A stretch of DNA of 64,000 nt, taken from assembly GCA_016935315.1 (NCBI GenBank), contig JAFGRD010000028.1:62001-126000 (forward strand), given 5' to 3'. The DNA is from Pirellulales bacterium. Lineage in GTDB: Bacteria; Planctomycetota; Planctomycetia; Pirellulales; Thermoguttaceae. This document shows positions 40,030 to 48,609 of this stretch, in pieces. The notes under the pieces were generated by a model that had not been told where the DNA came from, made no database searches, and saw only the letters and a program-made list of their open reading frames with translations. The first letter of the stretch is position 1; each line of letters opens with the position of its first letter. The translations under genes and the position numbers were made by a program.

Positions 40030-40085
40030 AATACCCAACTTGTTCTTTAGCGGGTCCCGAGCGGTGAGTTGGGCTTCTGCGAGTT
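40030..40085 (-). repeat. Two directly repeated arms of repeat family 2 after the 1088-residue protein gene
   Basis: Read on the minus strand, the stop of the long membrane-protein gene is followed by GAACTCGCAGAAG and, about 20 bases later, by GGACCCGCTAAAGAACAAG; both match the moaD-linked arm GGACTCGCAAAAGGAAC with a few changes. Here the arms are direct repeats, not an inverted pair. Confidence 0.6.
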
Positions 40086-40086
40086 C

Positions 40087-43000
40087 TCAGAACAGCCCAA
40101 GCACTTGCTCCAGTACCAGCAATCCCCCGACGCCGCCGAACGGCACGGCGAGGGCTCCCAGCAGCGGGTCTCTCGTGATCGGGCAGAACGCACCTTGCTC
40201 TTCGTTGCTGACCTCCGCAATGATCTGCTCGATTTGCCTGCTGCGTTTGGTGGTCTGGTCCGTGGTGGCCTCCGCCAGACGGTCGTTCAGACGCCCCAGG
40301 ACGGCCTGCCGGGCCTTGCCGGCTTGCAGGCGTAATATGATCGCGCACAGGACGGCCCCGGAGAGGTTTAAGGTCACCAATACCAACAAGGGCCACGACA
40401 GACCCCAACCGTCGAAGACCGGATGCCTCGACAGGATCAGCAGGAGCACCACGATGCACGGGGAATACATCAGCTTTCCGACCACGGCGGTGCGCGCGGC
40501 GATCAGGCGGATGCCCAGCAACTCGCTCAGGTCGTCCTCGTCGGCCGCCTTCCGCCGCTCGCGAACGGCCCGGATGCCCTCGGGCGGCCAGGAGGGCGTC
40601 GTGCCGGCGAGCTTCCTGAGGAGCTTCTCGCAAATCCGCGTGGCGTCGAGCACAAAAAAGACCAGCGTGATCATCACCAGGACCGCCCCTATGGTTACCC
40701 CAAACGCAGTTCCATGGGAGAGGTCGCCGCGGGACGGCACATGAGGAAAATCGGTGAGCAGGAACAGCGAAACGCCGAACAGGAGGTACGCGGCCGTAAA
40801 CACTGCGATCCGCGCGCCACGGCACCACCACCACTCCTTCCGCAGACACTGCCGGTAGAGCCGCTTCGCCGGCAGCACCGCTTTCTTTCTCGGCCAATGC
40901 AACACGCGGGTCCTACGCCAGAAGACCATCAGCCACGGCACCCACAGCCAGCCATGACGCCGCTGTGTTCGCGTCCACACGCGAGGCTTCCGCCACCTTT
41001 CAAACTTTTGTTTGGGAATCCCGAAATAGTCCCGGCAGATCTCACGGTCTTTCCTCTTCAGCCGCTGCGCGCCTTGGTAGAACAGCATCAAGCCAAAAAC
41101 GCCTGCGGCGAAGCGCAGCAGCGTCGAGGGCCAAACGCTGATTCCCCCGAACAGCAGAAACGGCTCGCCACCGATCCCGACGTGATCGTAGATCGCCAGG
41201 GCTACCAACACCATGGCGGCCAGCACCACGACGAGGAAGAACCATTCCTCCAGCGTCGGTTTGCCCCGGAGAAACTTTGGGATCCAATCGGGCCGATAGG
41301 GCTTGGCCGGTCGCCAAACAAACCGCACGGCGCACCACGCCAACTTGCCGGCCGCCTTGCCAGCCGCCACCGTCACGGCGTGGACCGGCCGGACGTGGGC
41401 CGACAGACACACGCCGATGCCGAAGGTCGCGAGGACACACAAGAGGACCCGACCCAGGAGAAGAAGCCAGGGCCGCTCCTGCGGGCTGATCGGGTGGATT
41501 GCGGTGCTGAGAGAAAGCTGCGGGGGCGGGCCCGTTTCGGGGCTTCCGTCGCGGCCTTCGACTTGCGAGCTCTGGCTGCGGTCTTCGACGCCCGAAAGCC
41601 CTCCCGTGCGGGTGAGCTGATAGGGCCCTTGCCTGCCGATCTCGAAGACCAGCGGACGCAGACACCGCCGGGCGTCGCTGCACGTTCTGCCGGCATCGCC
41701 GTTGGTGCACCACGGGTCCCAGCGCGACTCCCCCGGCAAGGCCCGGAGTGCCCTGGGATCCTCCAGCGCCAACAACGTGGCGAGGAAGGTGGCGGTCTGG
41801 TAGCTGTCGCGGAAGGGCAGCACGTCGCGCTGCAGCCGCTCGTGAAGCCGAAGGCCGAAATGCGAGGCAACCAGGAGGTTCTGCGTATAGGGGTACTCTG
41901 GGGCGTGGGCGAAGCCGGCCTCCAGATCGGTGGTGAAGAACCACGCACACGGGAAGTGTCCGGCCAGCGCGCGCAGGATGAGCAGCTTATCGTAGAGGTC
42001 GGTGCCCAACACGCCGATGGCCGTAATTTTGCCTCCGTTCTGGCGATGGAGCTCATCCGAGAGCTCGATGATCTCCTGCCGCAGGCGTCGAAGATAATCG
42101 AGCTGGCTCCGGCCTTTCGGCGCGTCGCGGCTGGACGTCTCCGGTCCGCCCTCGGCGGGACCATCGGAAGGGGCGCCGCCGGGCAACATCCCATCGATGC
42201 CGCGGAGGTACTGGAAAACGTGCAAGTTGCGTGGGAAAGAGGTCCTCTGTCGAAACGTCTCCGGCAGCGCACGGCCGTAAAGTGTATCCCGCTCCGTGAG
42301 CAACACGATGTTCCGCTCGGGGTTCTTCGGTGTCGGAAACGCGCGCCGCAGCTTCAGCTCGTCGCACAACGCACCAACCAACTGCCGATCAGTGCCGACG
42401 GCGCGGATCAGCGTGATGCCGCACGGCAGAACGCCCTCGACCAGATCCAGTGGTCGGCGGCCGTCTTTCTTGGGGGCCAGGATCTCGGGCGAAATCGTGG
42501 CCCGCGGTGAGAAGAGCTTCGCCGTCTGGCGGGCGACCTGTTCCGAGTCGATGCGCTCCCAGATGTCGGACTCGTCGGCCATCTGTAGCAGCGTGTCGGA
42601 GGCGGTCGGCCCCAGGATGCTCAGGCGAATGTGTTGCAGGCAGTCGCCCGGGAACAAGCGACACATGATCTGGACGATGGCGTTCACCGGGCGGTCGCCC
42701 AACTGTGCCTCGTTGAGCCAACACAGCAGCACGCCGCCGAAGGGCTCAGCCTGTGTGTTCGAGTGTTCGTTCGCGTCCCGATCGGCGTTCCAGATAGGAT
42801 CGGGACGGTAGAGCTTGACCGGCACGAGGATCGCATCCGTGATCGGCTGCCGCATGACGGCGAAATCGGTCGTGACCTCCAACTTCACGTAGCTCATTCG
42901 CGTCCCGAGCGAGAGTCTGTAGCGACACGCCCCCAGCGCGGCCAGGACGGCGTAGCGGGTCCGCATCCGCTGTTCCTTGTCTTCGGCATAGGGCCCGCCC

Positions 43001-43353
43001 GGCACCAGGATCGGCATGAAGAGCAACTGGCCGTTGCCCTGTGACGTGGTCGCGTCGACGATCTGGTTGAAATCTCCCCGAAAGACGGGGCACTTGTCGG
43101 ACGAGGGATCGCGGTACACGGCTTCCAGCGGATCTTCCCACAACCTCGCGAAGACGGCGCCGATTTCCCGCGTCGACCGCGGCGGTGGCTCGTTGGGTGC
43201 CAACTCGTCGCGTTGCGGGGTCGCCTTGGGGCGCGCGGTCCTCAAAGGCGCTTCGTAGGTCATGTAGGCGTAGCAGGCCAGCAAGGCCACGAACAGACTG
43301 GGCCAGAGCAGGCCCGACTGCGGCTTGGCATTGGATTCGCGGCGTTCGTCCAC
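40087..43353 (-). CDS. Large uncharacterised membrane protein with extracytoplasmic domain
   Basis: 1088 residues from GTG 43353 behind GAGAGGG. One span near the N-terminus (about 15-32) is followed by some 590 extracytoplasmic residues, then about seven more spans from 628 to the C-terminus with basic cytoplasmic loops. The outer domain contains alternating strand-helix segments such as ITAIGVLGTDLYDKLLILRAL and PCAWFFTTDLEAGFAHAPEY followed by NLLVASHFG, which look like a Rossmann or periplasmic-binding-type fold. Other well-ordered segments are LLTERDTLYGRALPETF and FQYLRGIDGMLPGG. I do not recognise a named family. It could be a receptor or a transport-like protein. It diverges from a Ser/Thr kinase gene 500 bp away. 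Three 15-bp tandem repeats sit in its leader. Confidence 0.75.
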   Translation of the reverse strand: MDERRESNAKPQSGLLWPSLFVALLACYAYMTYEAPLRTARPKATPQRDELAPNEPPPRSTREIGAVFARLWEDPLEAVYRDPSSDKCPVFRGDFNQIVDATTSQGNGQLLFMPILVPGGPYAEDKEQRMRTRYAVLAALGACRYRLSLGTRMSYVKLEVTTDFAVMRQPITDAILVPVKLYRPDPIWNADRDANEHSNTQAEPFGGVLLCWLNEAQLGDRPVNAIVQIMCRLFPGDCLQHIRLSILGPTASDTLLQMADESDIWERIDSEQVARQTAKLFSPRATISPEILAPKKDGRRPLDLVEGVLPCGITLIRAVGTDRQLVGALCDELKLRRAFPTPKNPERNIVLLTERDTLYGRALPETFRQRTSFPRNLHVFQYLRGIDGMLPGGAPSDGPAEGGPETSSRDAPKGRSQLDYLRRLRQEIIELSDELHRQNGGKITAIGVLGTDLYDKLLILRALAGHFPCAWFFTTDLEAGFAHAPEYPYTQNLLVASHFGLRLHERLQRDVLPFRDSYQTATFLATLLALEDPRALRALPGESRWDPWCTNGDAGRTCSDARRCLRPLVFEIGRQGPYQLTRTGGLSGVEDRSQSSQVEGRDGSPETGPPPQLSLSTAIHPISPQERPWLLLLGRVLLCVLATFGIGVCLSAHVRPVHAVTVAAGKAAGKLAWCAVRFVWRPAKPYRPDWIPKFLRGKPTLEEWFFLVVVLAAMVLVALAIYDHVGIGGEPFLLFGGISVWPSTLLRFAAGVFGLMLFYQGAQRLKRKDREICRDYFGIPKQKFERWRKPRVWTRTQRRHGWLWVPWLMVFWRRTRVLHWPRKKAVLPAKRLYRQCLRKEWWWCRGARIAVFTAAYLLFGVSLFLLTDFPHVPSRGDLSHGTAFGVTIGAVLVMITLVFFVLDATRICEKLLRKLAGTTPSWPPEGIRAVRERRKAADEDDLSELLGIRLIAARTAVVGKLMYSPCIVVLLLILSRHPVFDGWGLSWPLLVLVTLNLSGAVLCAIILRLQAGKARQAVLGRLNDRLAEATTDQTTKRSRQIEQIIAEVSNEEQGAFCPITRDPLLGALAVPFGGVGGLLVLEQVLGLF

Positions 43354-43365
43354 CGTTCCCTCTCA

Positions 43366-43410
43366 GTCAGCAGGGGCTCGGTCAGCAGGGGCTCGGTCAG
43401 CAGGGGACAG
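43366..43410 (-). repeat. Three 15-bp tandem repeats in the leader of the 1088-residue protein gene
   Basis: GTCAGCAGGGGCTCG occurs at 43366-43380 and 43381-43395 exactly, and at 43396-43410 with the last bases changed. The array ends about 12 bases before the GTG start on the minus strand, just upstream of the ribosome-binding site, so it lies in the mRNA leader or promoter. Confidence 0.8.
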
Positions 43411-43509
43411 CCTGGCCGCAGGGAACTGTCTCTTTCGTGGTGCCTCCGCAGCGCTCCGCTGCACCCTCGTCAGACATCTTCAGGGGCCTGCTTGCTTCGA
43501 CAGAGAGTC

Positions 43510-43612
43510 TATTGACGCTTGCACACTCAATGCGCGAGGGCGACCAACGGGAGCCCAACATCTCCGGTCTGCCGTTGGTCGGCCTTGATCATTCACAATG
43601 CAAACATCGACA
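43510..43612 (-). mobile_element. 103-bp hairpin element, copy E (full length, inverted)
   Basis: On the plus strand it begins TATTGACGCTTGCACACTCA and ends ATGCAAACATCGACA, with CGACCAACGGGAG and GCCGTTGGTCGGCC as inner arms. It is inverted relative to copy D; between D and E lie the aldo/keto reductase, the propeller relic and the 1088-residue protein genes. The rest of the 500-bp gap (43354-43855) holds the 15-bp repeats and nothing else I can name. Confidence 0.85.
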
Positions 43613-43855
43613 GATGCTTATAGCACCTCCTCGGTCCAACGCAATACCCCGCTTAGGTGGATTTCGTGGCGGTCGCGCGCTGACCAACGGGACCTCGGCC
43701 CAATGGTGACGGATGGGCGGCGAGCGACGACCCTCCAGGCAGCACCCGGTCCCGATTCGGCGAAGGATAGCTGCAACGGGGTCTGCCGATGGGCCATGGT
43801 CTTGGTGGCGAAAGAGAGTTAGGATGAAAGGGGTATTCGCATTTGGGACAACGGC

Positions 43856-45742
43856 ATGGGCATCGACCGGCTTGGACCTTATCAGATCGTTGGCACTCTG
43901 GGCCGCGGCGGCATGGGGACCGTCTATCAGGGCGTTGACCGACAGACCGACGCGCCGGCCGCCGTGAAGCTGTTGTCGATTGCGTTGGCGACGGAAGAAG
44001 GATTCCGCAAGCGGTTTGCCGGCGAGATCGAGACCCTGCGGAAGCTGAACCATCCGAACATCGTCCGACTCTACGGCTTCGGCGAACAGGACGGTCTGCT
44101 CTTTTACGCCATGGAACTGGTCGACGGCAGCAGCCTGGAACAAGAACTCGCACGGGGGCGGCGATTCGACTGGCGCGAGGTGACCCAAATCGCCATCGAA
44201 ACCTGCCGGGCGTTAAGGCATGCACACGACCGCGGCGTGATCCATCGCGACATCAAGCCGGGCAACCTCCTGCTGGCGGCCGACGGCCACGTGAAGCTCT
44301 CCGATTTCGGCATCGCCCGGCTGTTCGGCGGCAGCGCCGTTACCCACGCGGGCAACGTGCTGGGGACGGCCGAGTATATGGCGCCGGAACAGGCGGCCGG
44401 ACAGCCGGTGGGCCTCCGAGCCGACCTGTACAGCCTCGGCGGCGTGATGTACGCGCTGTTGGCCGGCCGGCCCATGTTTCGTGCGAAATCGCTGCCCGAC
44501 GTTCTGCACAAGCAGCGGTTCGAGAAACCCGATCGGGTCGGCAGACACGCCCCCGACGTCCCCGCCGTGCTCGAAGAGATCATCGGCCAGTTGCTCGAGA
44601 AGGATCCGGACCGCCGGGTGCCCAACGCGACCATCCTGGGACGCCAACTGGAGGCGATGCAGCACGGCTTGTCGCTGGCGGTCGAAACGGTCGACGCGGA
44701 TCCCGATGTCCTTAGCGGCCCCCGCAGCGCCGCGGTCGCACCGCCGTCGCCGCCGGACTCGTCGGAGGTCGACCAGTCGGCCGTCACACGGGGCATGGGC
44801 GACAGTGGCGAAGGGCAGCCTTCCGTGACCGCCTCGTGGCCGACTCCCCCTGCGCCCGCCGACGAGGAGGTGCCCGACACCAAGCCCACGTCGTCCGGCG
44901 ACGCTCCCGACGGCCCGCAGCCCATCTCGCCCAGCGACGCGCCCCACGACGCGAAACCCACCGAGGAGCCGGAACCGCGCACGCATTTCACTCCGGTTGC
45001 CGCTGAGGAACTGGATCGGCCCGCGGAGGTTCGCCACCACCCGGCATGGATCTCGCCACAGACGTGGGCATTGGCCGCGGGCCTGATCGCGGTGGGTCTG
45101 ACGGTCTGGCATTTTCTCCAGCCGCCTTCGGCCGACGACCTGCATGAAACGATCGCGGCCCATGCGCGCGAGGGAACGATCGAGTCGCTTCTGCAGGCGG
45201 AGGACGAGATCGAAACGTTCCTGCGGTTGCATGCCCGCGACTCCCGCTGCCGCCAGTTGCGCCAGTACGAAACGGAGATCGAATTGTATCGGTTGGAGCA
45301 GAAGTTCCGGTTGCGTGCGAAGGGACTCGCTAGCACCGACCGCATGCTGCCGATCGAACGGGCCTACCTCGAAGCGATCAACTACGTCCGGCTGGACCCC
45401 GAGCGGGCGATGGCCAAGCTGGAGGCGTTGCTCGAGCTGTACAATCACCGGCACGACATGACGGGCCCGACCGGCAAGTGCCTCGAACTGGCCCGTCGCC
45501 GGCTGGCAAGCCTTCGCGAACAGCTCGATCCCGAGATGGCCCAGCATCTGGCGCTGGTGCAAAGCCGCCTCCGCGTGGCCGACGAGCTTCGCCAGAGCGA
45601 GCCGCAGCGCGCCCGGGCGATGTACCGGGCCGTGATCGAGCTTTACCAGGACAAGCCCTGGGCCGCCGACGCCGTTCGCCGCGCCCGGCAGGCCCTGACC
45701 GAGGGGTCAACCCAACAGAAAACGGATCAGATGGATCGCTGA
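43856..45742 (+). CDS. Membrane-anchored Ser/Thr protein kinase (PknB/Hanks type)
   Basis: 628 residues. The kinase domain (about 7-270) is complete: GRGGMG 16-21, Lys38 in AVKLL, HRDIKPGN 130-137, DFG 150-152, MAPEQ in the APE position. A Pro/Ser/Asp-rich linker (about 285-395) leads to one membrane span (about 402-420). The C-terminal 200 residues are helical and charged with TPR-like character (YLEAINYVRLDPERAMAKLEALLELY; AMYRAVIELYQDKPWA) and would lie outside the cytoplasm. It lacks PASTA repeats. It diverges from the 1088-residue membrane protein and precedes hemB. Substrates are unknown. Confidence 0.94.
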   Translation: MGIDRLGPYQIVGTLGRGGMGTVYQGVDRQTDAPAAVKLLSIALATEEGFRKRFAGEIETLRKLNHPNIVRLYGFGEQDGLLFYAMELVDGSSLEQELARGRRFDWREVTQIAIETCRALRHAHDRGVIHRDIKPGNLLLAADGHVKLSDFGIARLFGGSAVTHAGNVLGTAEYMAPEQAAGQPVGLRADLYSLGGVMYALLAGRPMFRAKSLPDVLHKQRFEKPDRVGRHAPDVPAVLEEIIGQLLEKDPDRRVPNATILGRQLEAMQHGLSLAVETVDADPDVLSGPRSAAVAPPSPPDSSEVDQSAVTRGMGDSGEGQPSVTASWPTPPAPADEEVPDTKPTSSGDAPDGPQPISPSDAPHDAKPTEEPEPRTHFTPVAAEELDRPAEVRHHPAWISPQTWALAAGLIAVGLTVWHFLQPPSADDLHETIAAHAREGTIESLLQAEDEIETFLRLHARDSRCRQLRQYETEIELYRLEQKFRLRAKGLASTDRMLPIERAYLEAINYVRLDPERAMAKLEALLELYNHRHDMTGPTGKCLELARRRLASLREQLDPEMAQHLALVQSRLRVADELRQSEPQRARAMYRAVIELYQDKPWAADAVRRARQALTEGSTQQKTDQMDR

Positions 45743-45810
45743 AGCCCGGCAGCCGGCCTGCGAAGAGGCTCGTGTCGGACCGATGGGAAAGACGTCGGAA
45801 GCGTGTGGCC

Positions 45811-45850
45811 ACACTCAACCAACTCAACACTCAACCACCTCAACAACAAC
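45811..45850 (+). promoter_or_regulatory. CA-rich, SD-less leader of hemB
   Basis: The 40 bases before the start are built from CTCAAC/CAAC units (ACTCAACCAACTCAACACTC and onward) with no G at all and so no Shine-Dalgarno sequence. The acpS leader has the same character. Confidence 0.6.
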
Positions 45851-45851
45851 C

Positions 45852-46868
45852 ATGAGCAACGAACGACACGCGGAGATGTCCGCCTTTCCGACCACTCGGC
45901 TGCGCCGACTCCGCTATCTCCCGGCGGTCCGCGAACTGGTCAAGGAGACCAGGCTTTCGCCGGCCGACCTGATCTTGCCTCTGTTTGTGCGGCCGGGCAA
46001 GGGCGTCCGGCAAGAGATCTCGGCCATGCCGGGAAACTACCAGGTTTCGCCCGACCTGCTGGTCGACGAGGTCCGCCGGGTGGCCGACCAGGGCCTCGGC
46101 GGCGTGATTCTCTTCGGCATTCCCGCGGAGAAGGACGCCACCGGCAGCGATGCCGTCAGCGACCGCGGCATCGTGCCGCAGGCCGTCCGCGAAGCCAAGC
46201 GCGCCGTGCCCGAGCTGCTGCTGATCACCGACGTCTGCTTCTGCGAGTATACCGACCACGGCCACTGCGGTGTGTTCAGCGAAGCCACCGGCCGCAAGGA
46301 CGTCGACAACGACGCCACGCTGCGGCTGCTGGCCGAACAGGCGGTGGTCCACGCCCGGGCGGGCGCCGACATGGTGGCCCCCAGCGGCATGATGGACGGC
46401 ATGGTGGGGGCAATCCGCCAGGGCCTGGACGCGGCCGATTTCGCGCACGTGCCGATCATGAGCTACGCGGCCAAGTACGCCAGCGCGTTTTACGGCCCGT
46501 TTCGCGAAGCGGCCGAGTGTGCCCCGAAGTTCGGCGACCGTCGCAGCTACCAAATGGACCCGGCGGCCGCGGCGGAACAGGCGCTGCGCGAGGTCGCGCT
46601 CGACCTGGCCGAAGGGGCCGACCTGGTCATGGTCAAGCCGGCCCTGGCCTACCTGGACATCATCCGTCTCGTGCACGACCGTTGGCCCGGCGTACCGTTG
46701 GCCGCGTACAACGTGTCGGGCGAGTTCAGCATGGTCAAGGCGGCGGCCCAGCGTGGCTGGCTCGACGAGCAGGCGGTCGTTTTGGAGAGCCTCACGGCCA
46801 TCAAGCGGGCCGGCGCCAGCATTATCCTAACCTATTGGGCCAAGGACGTGGTGCGATGGCTGACATAG
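45852..46868 (+). CDS. hemB: Delta-aminolevulinic acid dehydratase (porphobilinogen synthase)
   Basis: 338 residues from ATG 45852; ATG 45876 (MSAFPTTRLRRLRYLP) is an alternative. The two Schiff-base lysines are Lys208 in SYAAKYASAFYGPFRE and Lys262 in MVKPALAYLD. DVCFCEYTDHGHCG (127-140) has the three cysteines of the zinc-dependent class. It condenses two 5-aminolevulinate molecules to porphobilinogen in haem synthesis. A sulfatase gene follows 63 bp downstream, unlikely to be functionally linked. Confidence 0.96.
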   Translation: MSNERHAEMSAFPTTRLRRLRYLPAVRELVKETRLSPADLILPLFVRPGKGVRQEISAMPGNYQVSPDLLVDEVRRVADQGLGGVILFGIPAEKDATGSDAVSDRGIVPQAVREAKRAVPELLLITDVCFCEYTDHGHCGVFSEATGRKDVDNDATLRLLAEQAVVHARAGADMVAPSGMMDGMVGAIRQGLDAADFAHVPIMSYAAKYASAFYGPFREAAECAPKFGDRRSYQMDPAAAAEQALREVALDLAEGADLVMVKPALAYLDIIRLVHDRWPGVPLAAYNVSGEFSMVKAAAQRGWLDEQAVVLESLTAIKRAGASIILTYWAKDVVRWLT

Positions 46869-46931
46869 AAAAGGCCATTTGTTTTCAAGGGTCCATGGAA
46901 CTCATCTGAGATGAACGACAGGGGACTTTCC

Positions 46932-48464
46932 ATGATGGATCATTACCGACGGCAAATTGTGGGCGCCGGGCTGCTGCTGGGAATGCTCGCTTCGCCATCT
47001 TTAGCTGCGGAATCAAGTGGCGATGGGCCGCTGAATGTCATGCTGCTGACGGCGGACGATCTGCACTGCCTGTCGCTCGGCAGCTTCGGCGGCGAAATTG
47101 CAGACTTGACGCCGAATCTGGATCGCCTGGCTTCCGAAGGGATGCGTTTCTACCGGGCGCACGTGAACGCGGCGATCTGCCAGCCCAGCCGCGGCGTATT
47201 GGCCACCGGCCGCTACGGACATAACAGCGGTGTCATGGGCTTTATGCATACCGAGCGTGACATCCCGACGGTCATGCAGATGCTCCGCGATGCCGGCTAC
47301 TTGACGGGCATCTTGGGTAAGGTGGGGCATTCGACCCCCAAGGCCGATTATCGCTGGGATTTCGCCCATGACCAGAACGAACTGGGCGCCGGACGGAACC
47401 CCGAGATCTACTACCAGTACTGCCGCGAGTTCTTCCAGCGGTGCCGCGGCGAAAACAAGCCGTTCTACTTCATGGTCAATTCGCACGATCCGCACCGGCC
47501 CTACCACGTCGCCGGCAAACCGATCCAAGGCGCCGTCGAGCCGTCGCGGACCTATCAGCCCGATCAGGTGCCGGTCCCCGGTTTCGTGCCTGACCTGCCG
47601 GGCGTCCGCCAGGAGTTGAGCTACTACTTGAACTCGGTGCGCCGCTGTGACGACACCTTCGGCAGAGTGCTGCAGGCGTTGCAGGAGTCCGGCTTTGCAG
47701 ATCGGACGCTGGTCATGTTCCTGTCCGACAACGGCATCGCCATCCCCTTTGCCAAGTGCAACGCCTACCTGGCCAGCACGCGCACGCCCTGGATCGTCCG
47801 CTGGCCGGGTGTGGTCCAACCGGGAAGCGAGAATCATGAGCATTTCATTTCCGGAATCGACTTCTTCCCCACGGTGCTGGATGCGCTGCATCTGCCGATC
47901 CCCCGCGGGCTGGACGGCCGCACGTTCCTGCCCCTGTTGCACGGCGAGCCGCAGGTGGGCCGCGACAGCGTGTTCACGCAGATCGACAAGAAAGCGGGAA
48001 ACGCTGCCGTGCCCATGCGCTGCATTCAGGACAGTCGTTTCGGGTACATTTTCAACGCCTGGAGCGATGGCACGTACTGGTACCGGAACAACAACGAGGG
48101 GCTGACGATGAAGGCCATGAACGAAGCGGCCGACGACGATCCGTTCATCGCCGAGCGGGTCCGTATGTTCCGTTACCGCGAACAGGAAGAGTTGTACGAC
48201 TTACAGCAAGATCCGGACTGCCTGCACAATCTGGCTGCCGATTCAGAGTTCCAACGCGTGACTGACAGGATGCGTCGGCAATTGGCCGAGGCAATGGTGA
48301 AGTCGAACGATCCGCTGTTGCCCGCCTTCGAGCATCGCGACTCGCCGGAGCACGTCAAAGCGGTGATGCGGGACGTCTACGGCCCGCACCGGGCGAACGC
48401 CGGCAAGAAACCGGAGAGACGCCCCAGACAGTTGAAGCCGCCCCGGAACAACACAAGAAGTTGA
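46932..48464 (+). CDS. Secreted sulfatase, formylglycine type
   Basis: 510 residues from ATG 46932, preferred over 46911 because AGGGG lies 7 bases upstream. Signal peptide: IVGAGLLLGMLASPSLAAES. The sulfatase signature CQPSRGVLATGRYGH starts at Cys83, the residue converted to formylglycine by a maturation enzyme. Metal ligands include ADD (41-43) and LSDNGIAIPF. Removes sulfate esters from a sugar polymer outside the cytoplasm; N-sulfatase (heparan-type) subfamily is possible but not certain. First of three plus-strand genes with GH127 and a second sulfatase. Confidence 0.93.
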   Translation: MMDHYRRQIVGAGLLLGMLASPSLAAESSGDGPLNVMLLTADDLHCLSLGSFGGEIADLTPNLDRLASEGMRFYRAHVNAAICQPSRGVLATGRYGHNSGVMGFMHTERDIPTVMQMLRDAGYLTGILGKVGHSTPKADYRWDFAHDQNELGAGRNPEIYYQYCREFFQRCRGENKPFYFMVNSHDPHRPYHVAGKPIQGAVEPSRTYQPDQVPVPGFVPDLPGVRQELSYYLNSVRRCDDTFGRVLQALQESGFADRTLVMFLSDNGIAIPFAKCNAYLASTRTPWIVRWPGVVQPGSENHEHFISGIDFFPTVLDALHLPIPRGLDGRTFLPLLHGEPQVGRDSVFTQIDKKAGNAAVPMRCIQDSRFGYIFNAWSDGTYWYRNNNEGLTMKAMNEAADDDPFIAERVRMFRYREQEELYDLQQDPDCLHNLAADSEFQRVTDRMRRQLAEAMVKSNDPLLPAFEHRDSPEHVKAVMRDVYGPHRANAGKKPERRPRQLKPPRNNTRS

Positions 48465-48515
48465 GAAGAAACGACGTCGACATGAACAGAGTGTTCTTTG
48501 GAAGCGACCTCCGCT

Positions 48516-48544
48516 TATTGATGTCGGCATGGCGACCGTCAACA
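48516..48544 (+). mobile_element. 29-bp miniature of the hairpin element
   Basis: TATTGATGTCGGCATGGCGA joins ACCGTCAACA: left tip, a few bases, right tip. It shares the ACCGTCAA junction with the miniature at 40001-40023. It lies between the sulfatase and GH127 genes. Confidence 0.5.
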
Positions 48545-48609
48545 AGACAAGGTTGGCTCGCAATGCGAGTGCTGTTTCGACACACCTGAACCTGCAAGGA
48601 GTTGACTCG

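Noticed and set aside
40423-42510. 695-codon open frame opposite the 1088-residue membrane protein
   Set aside because: The minus strand has a ribosome-binding site, membrane spans and fold-like segments; the plus frame has none.
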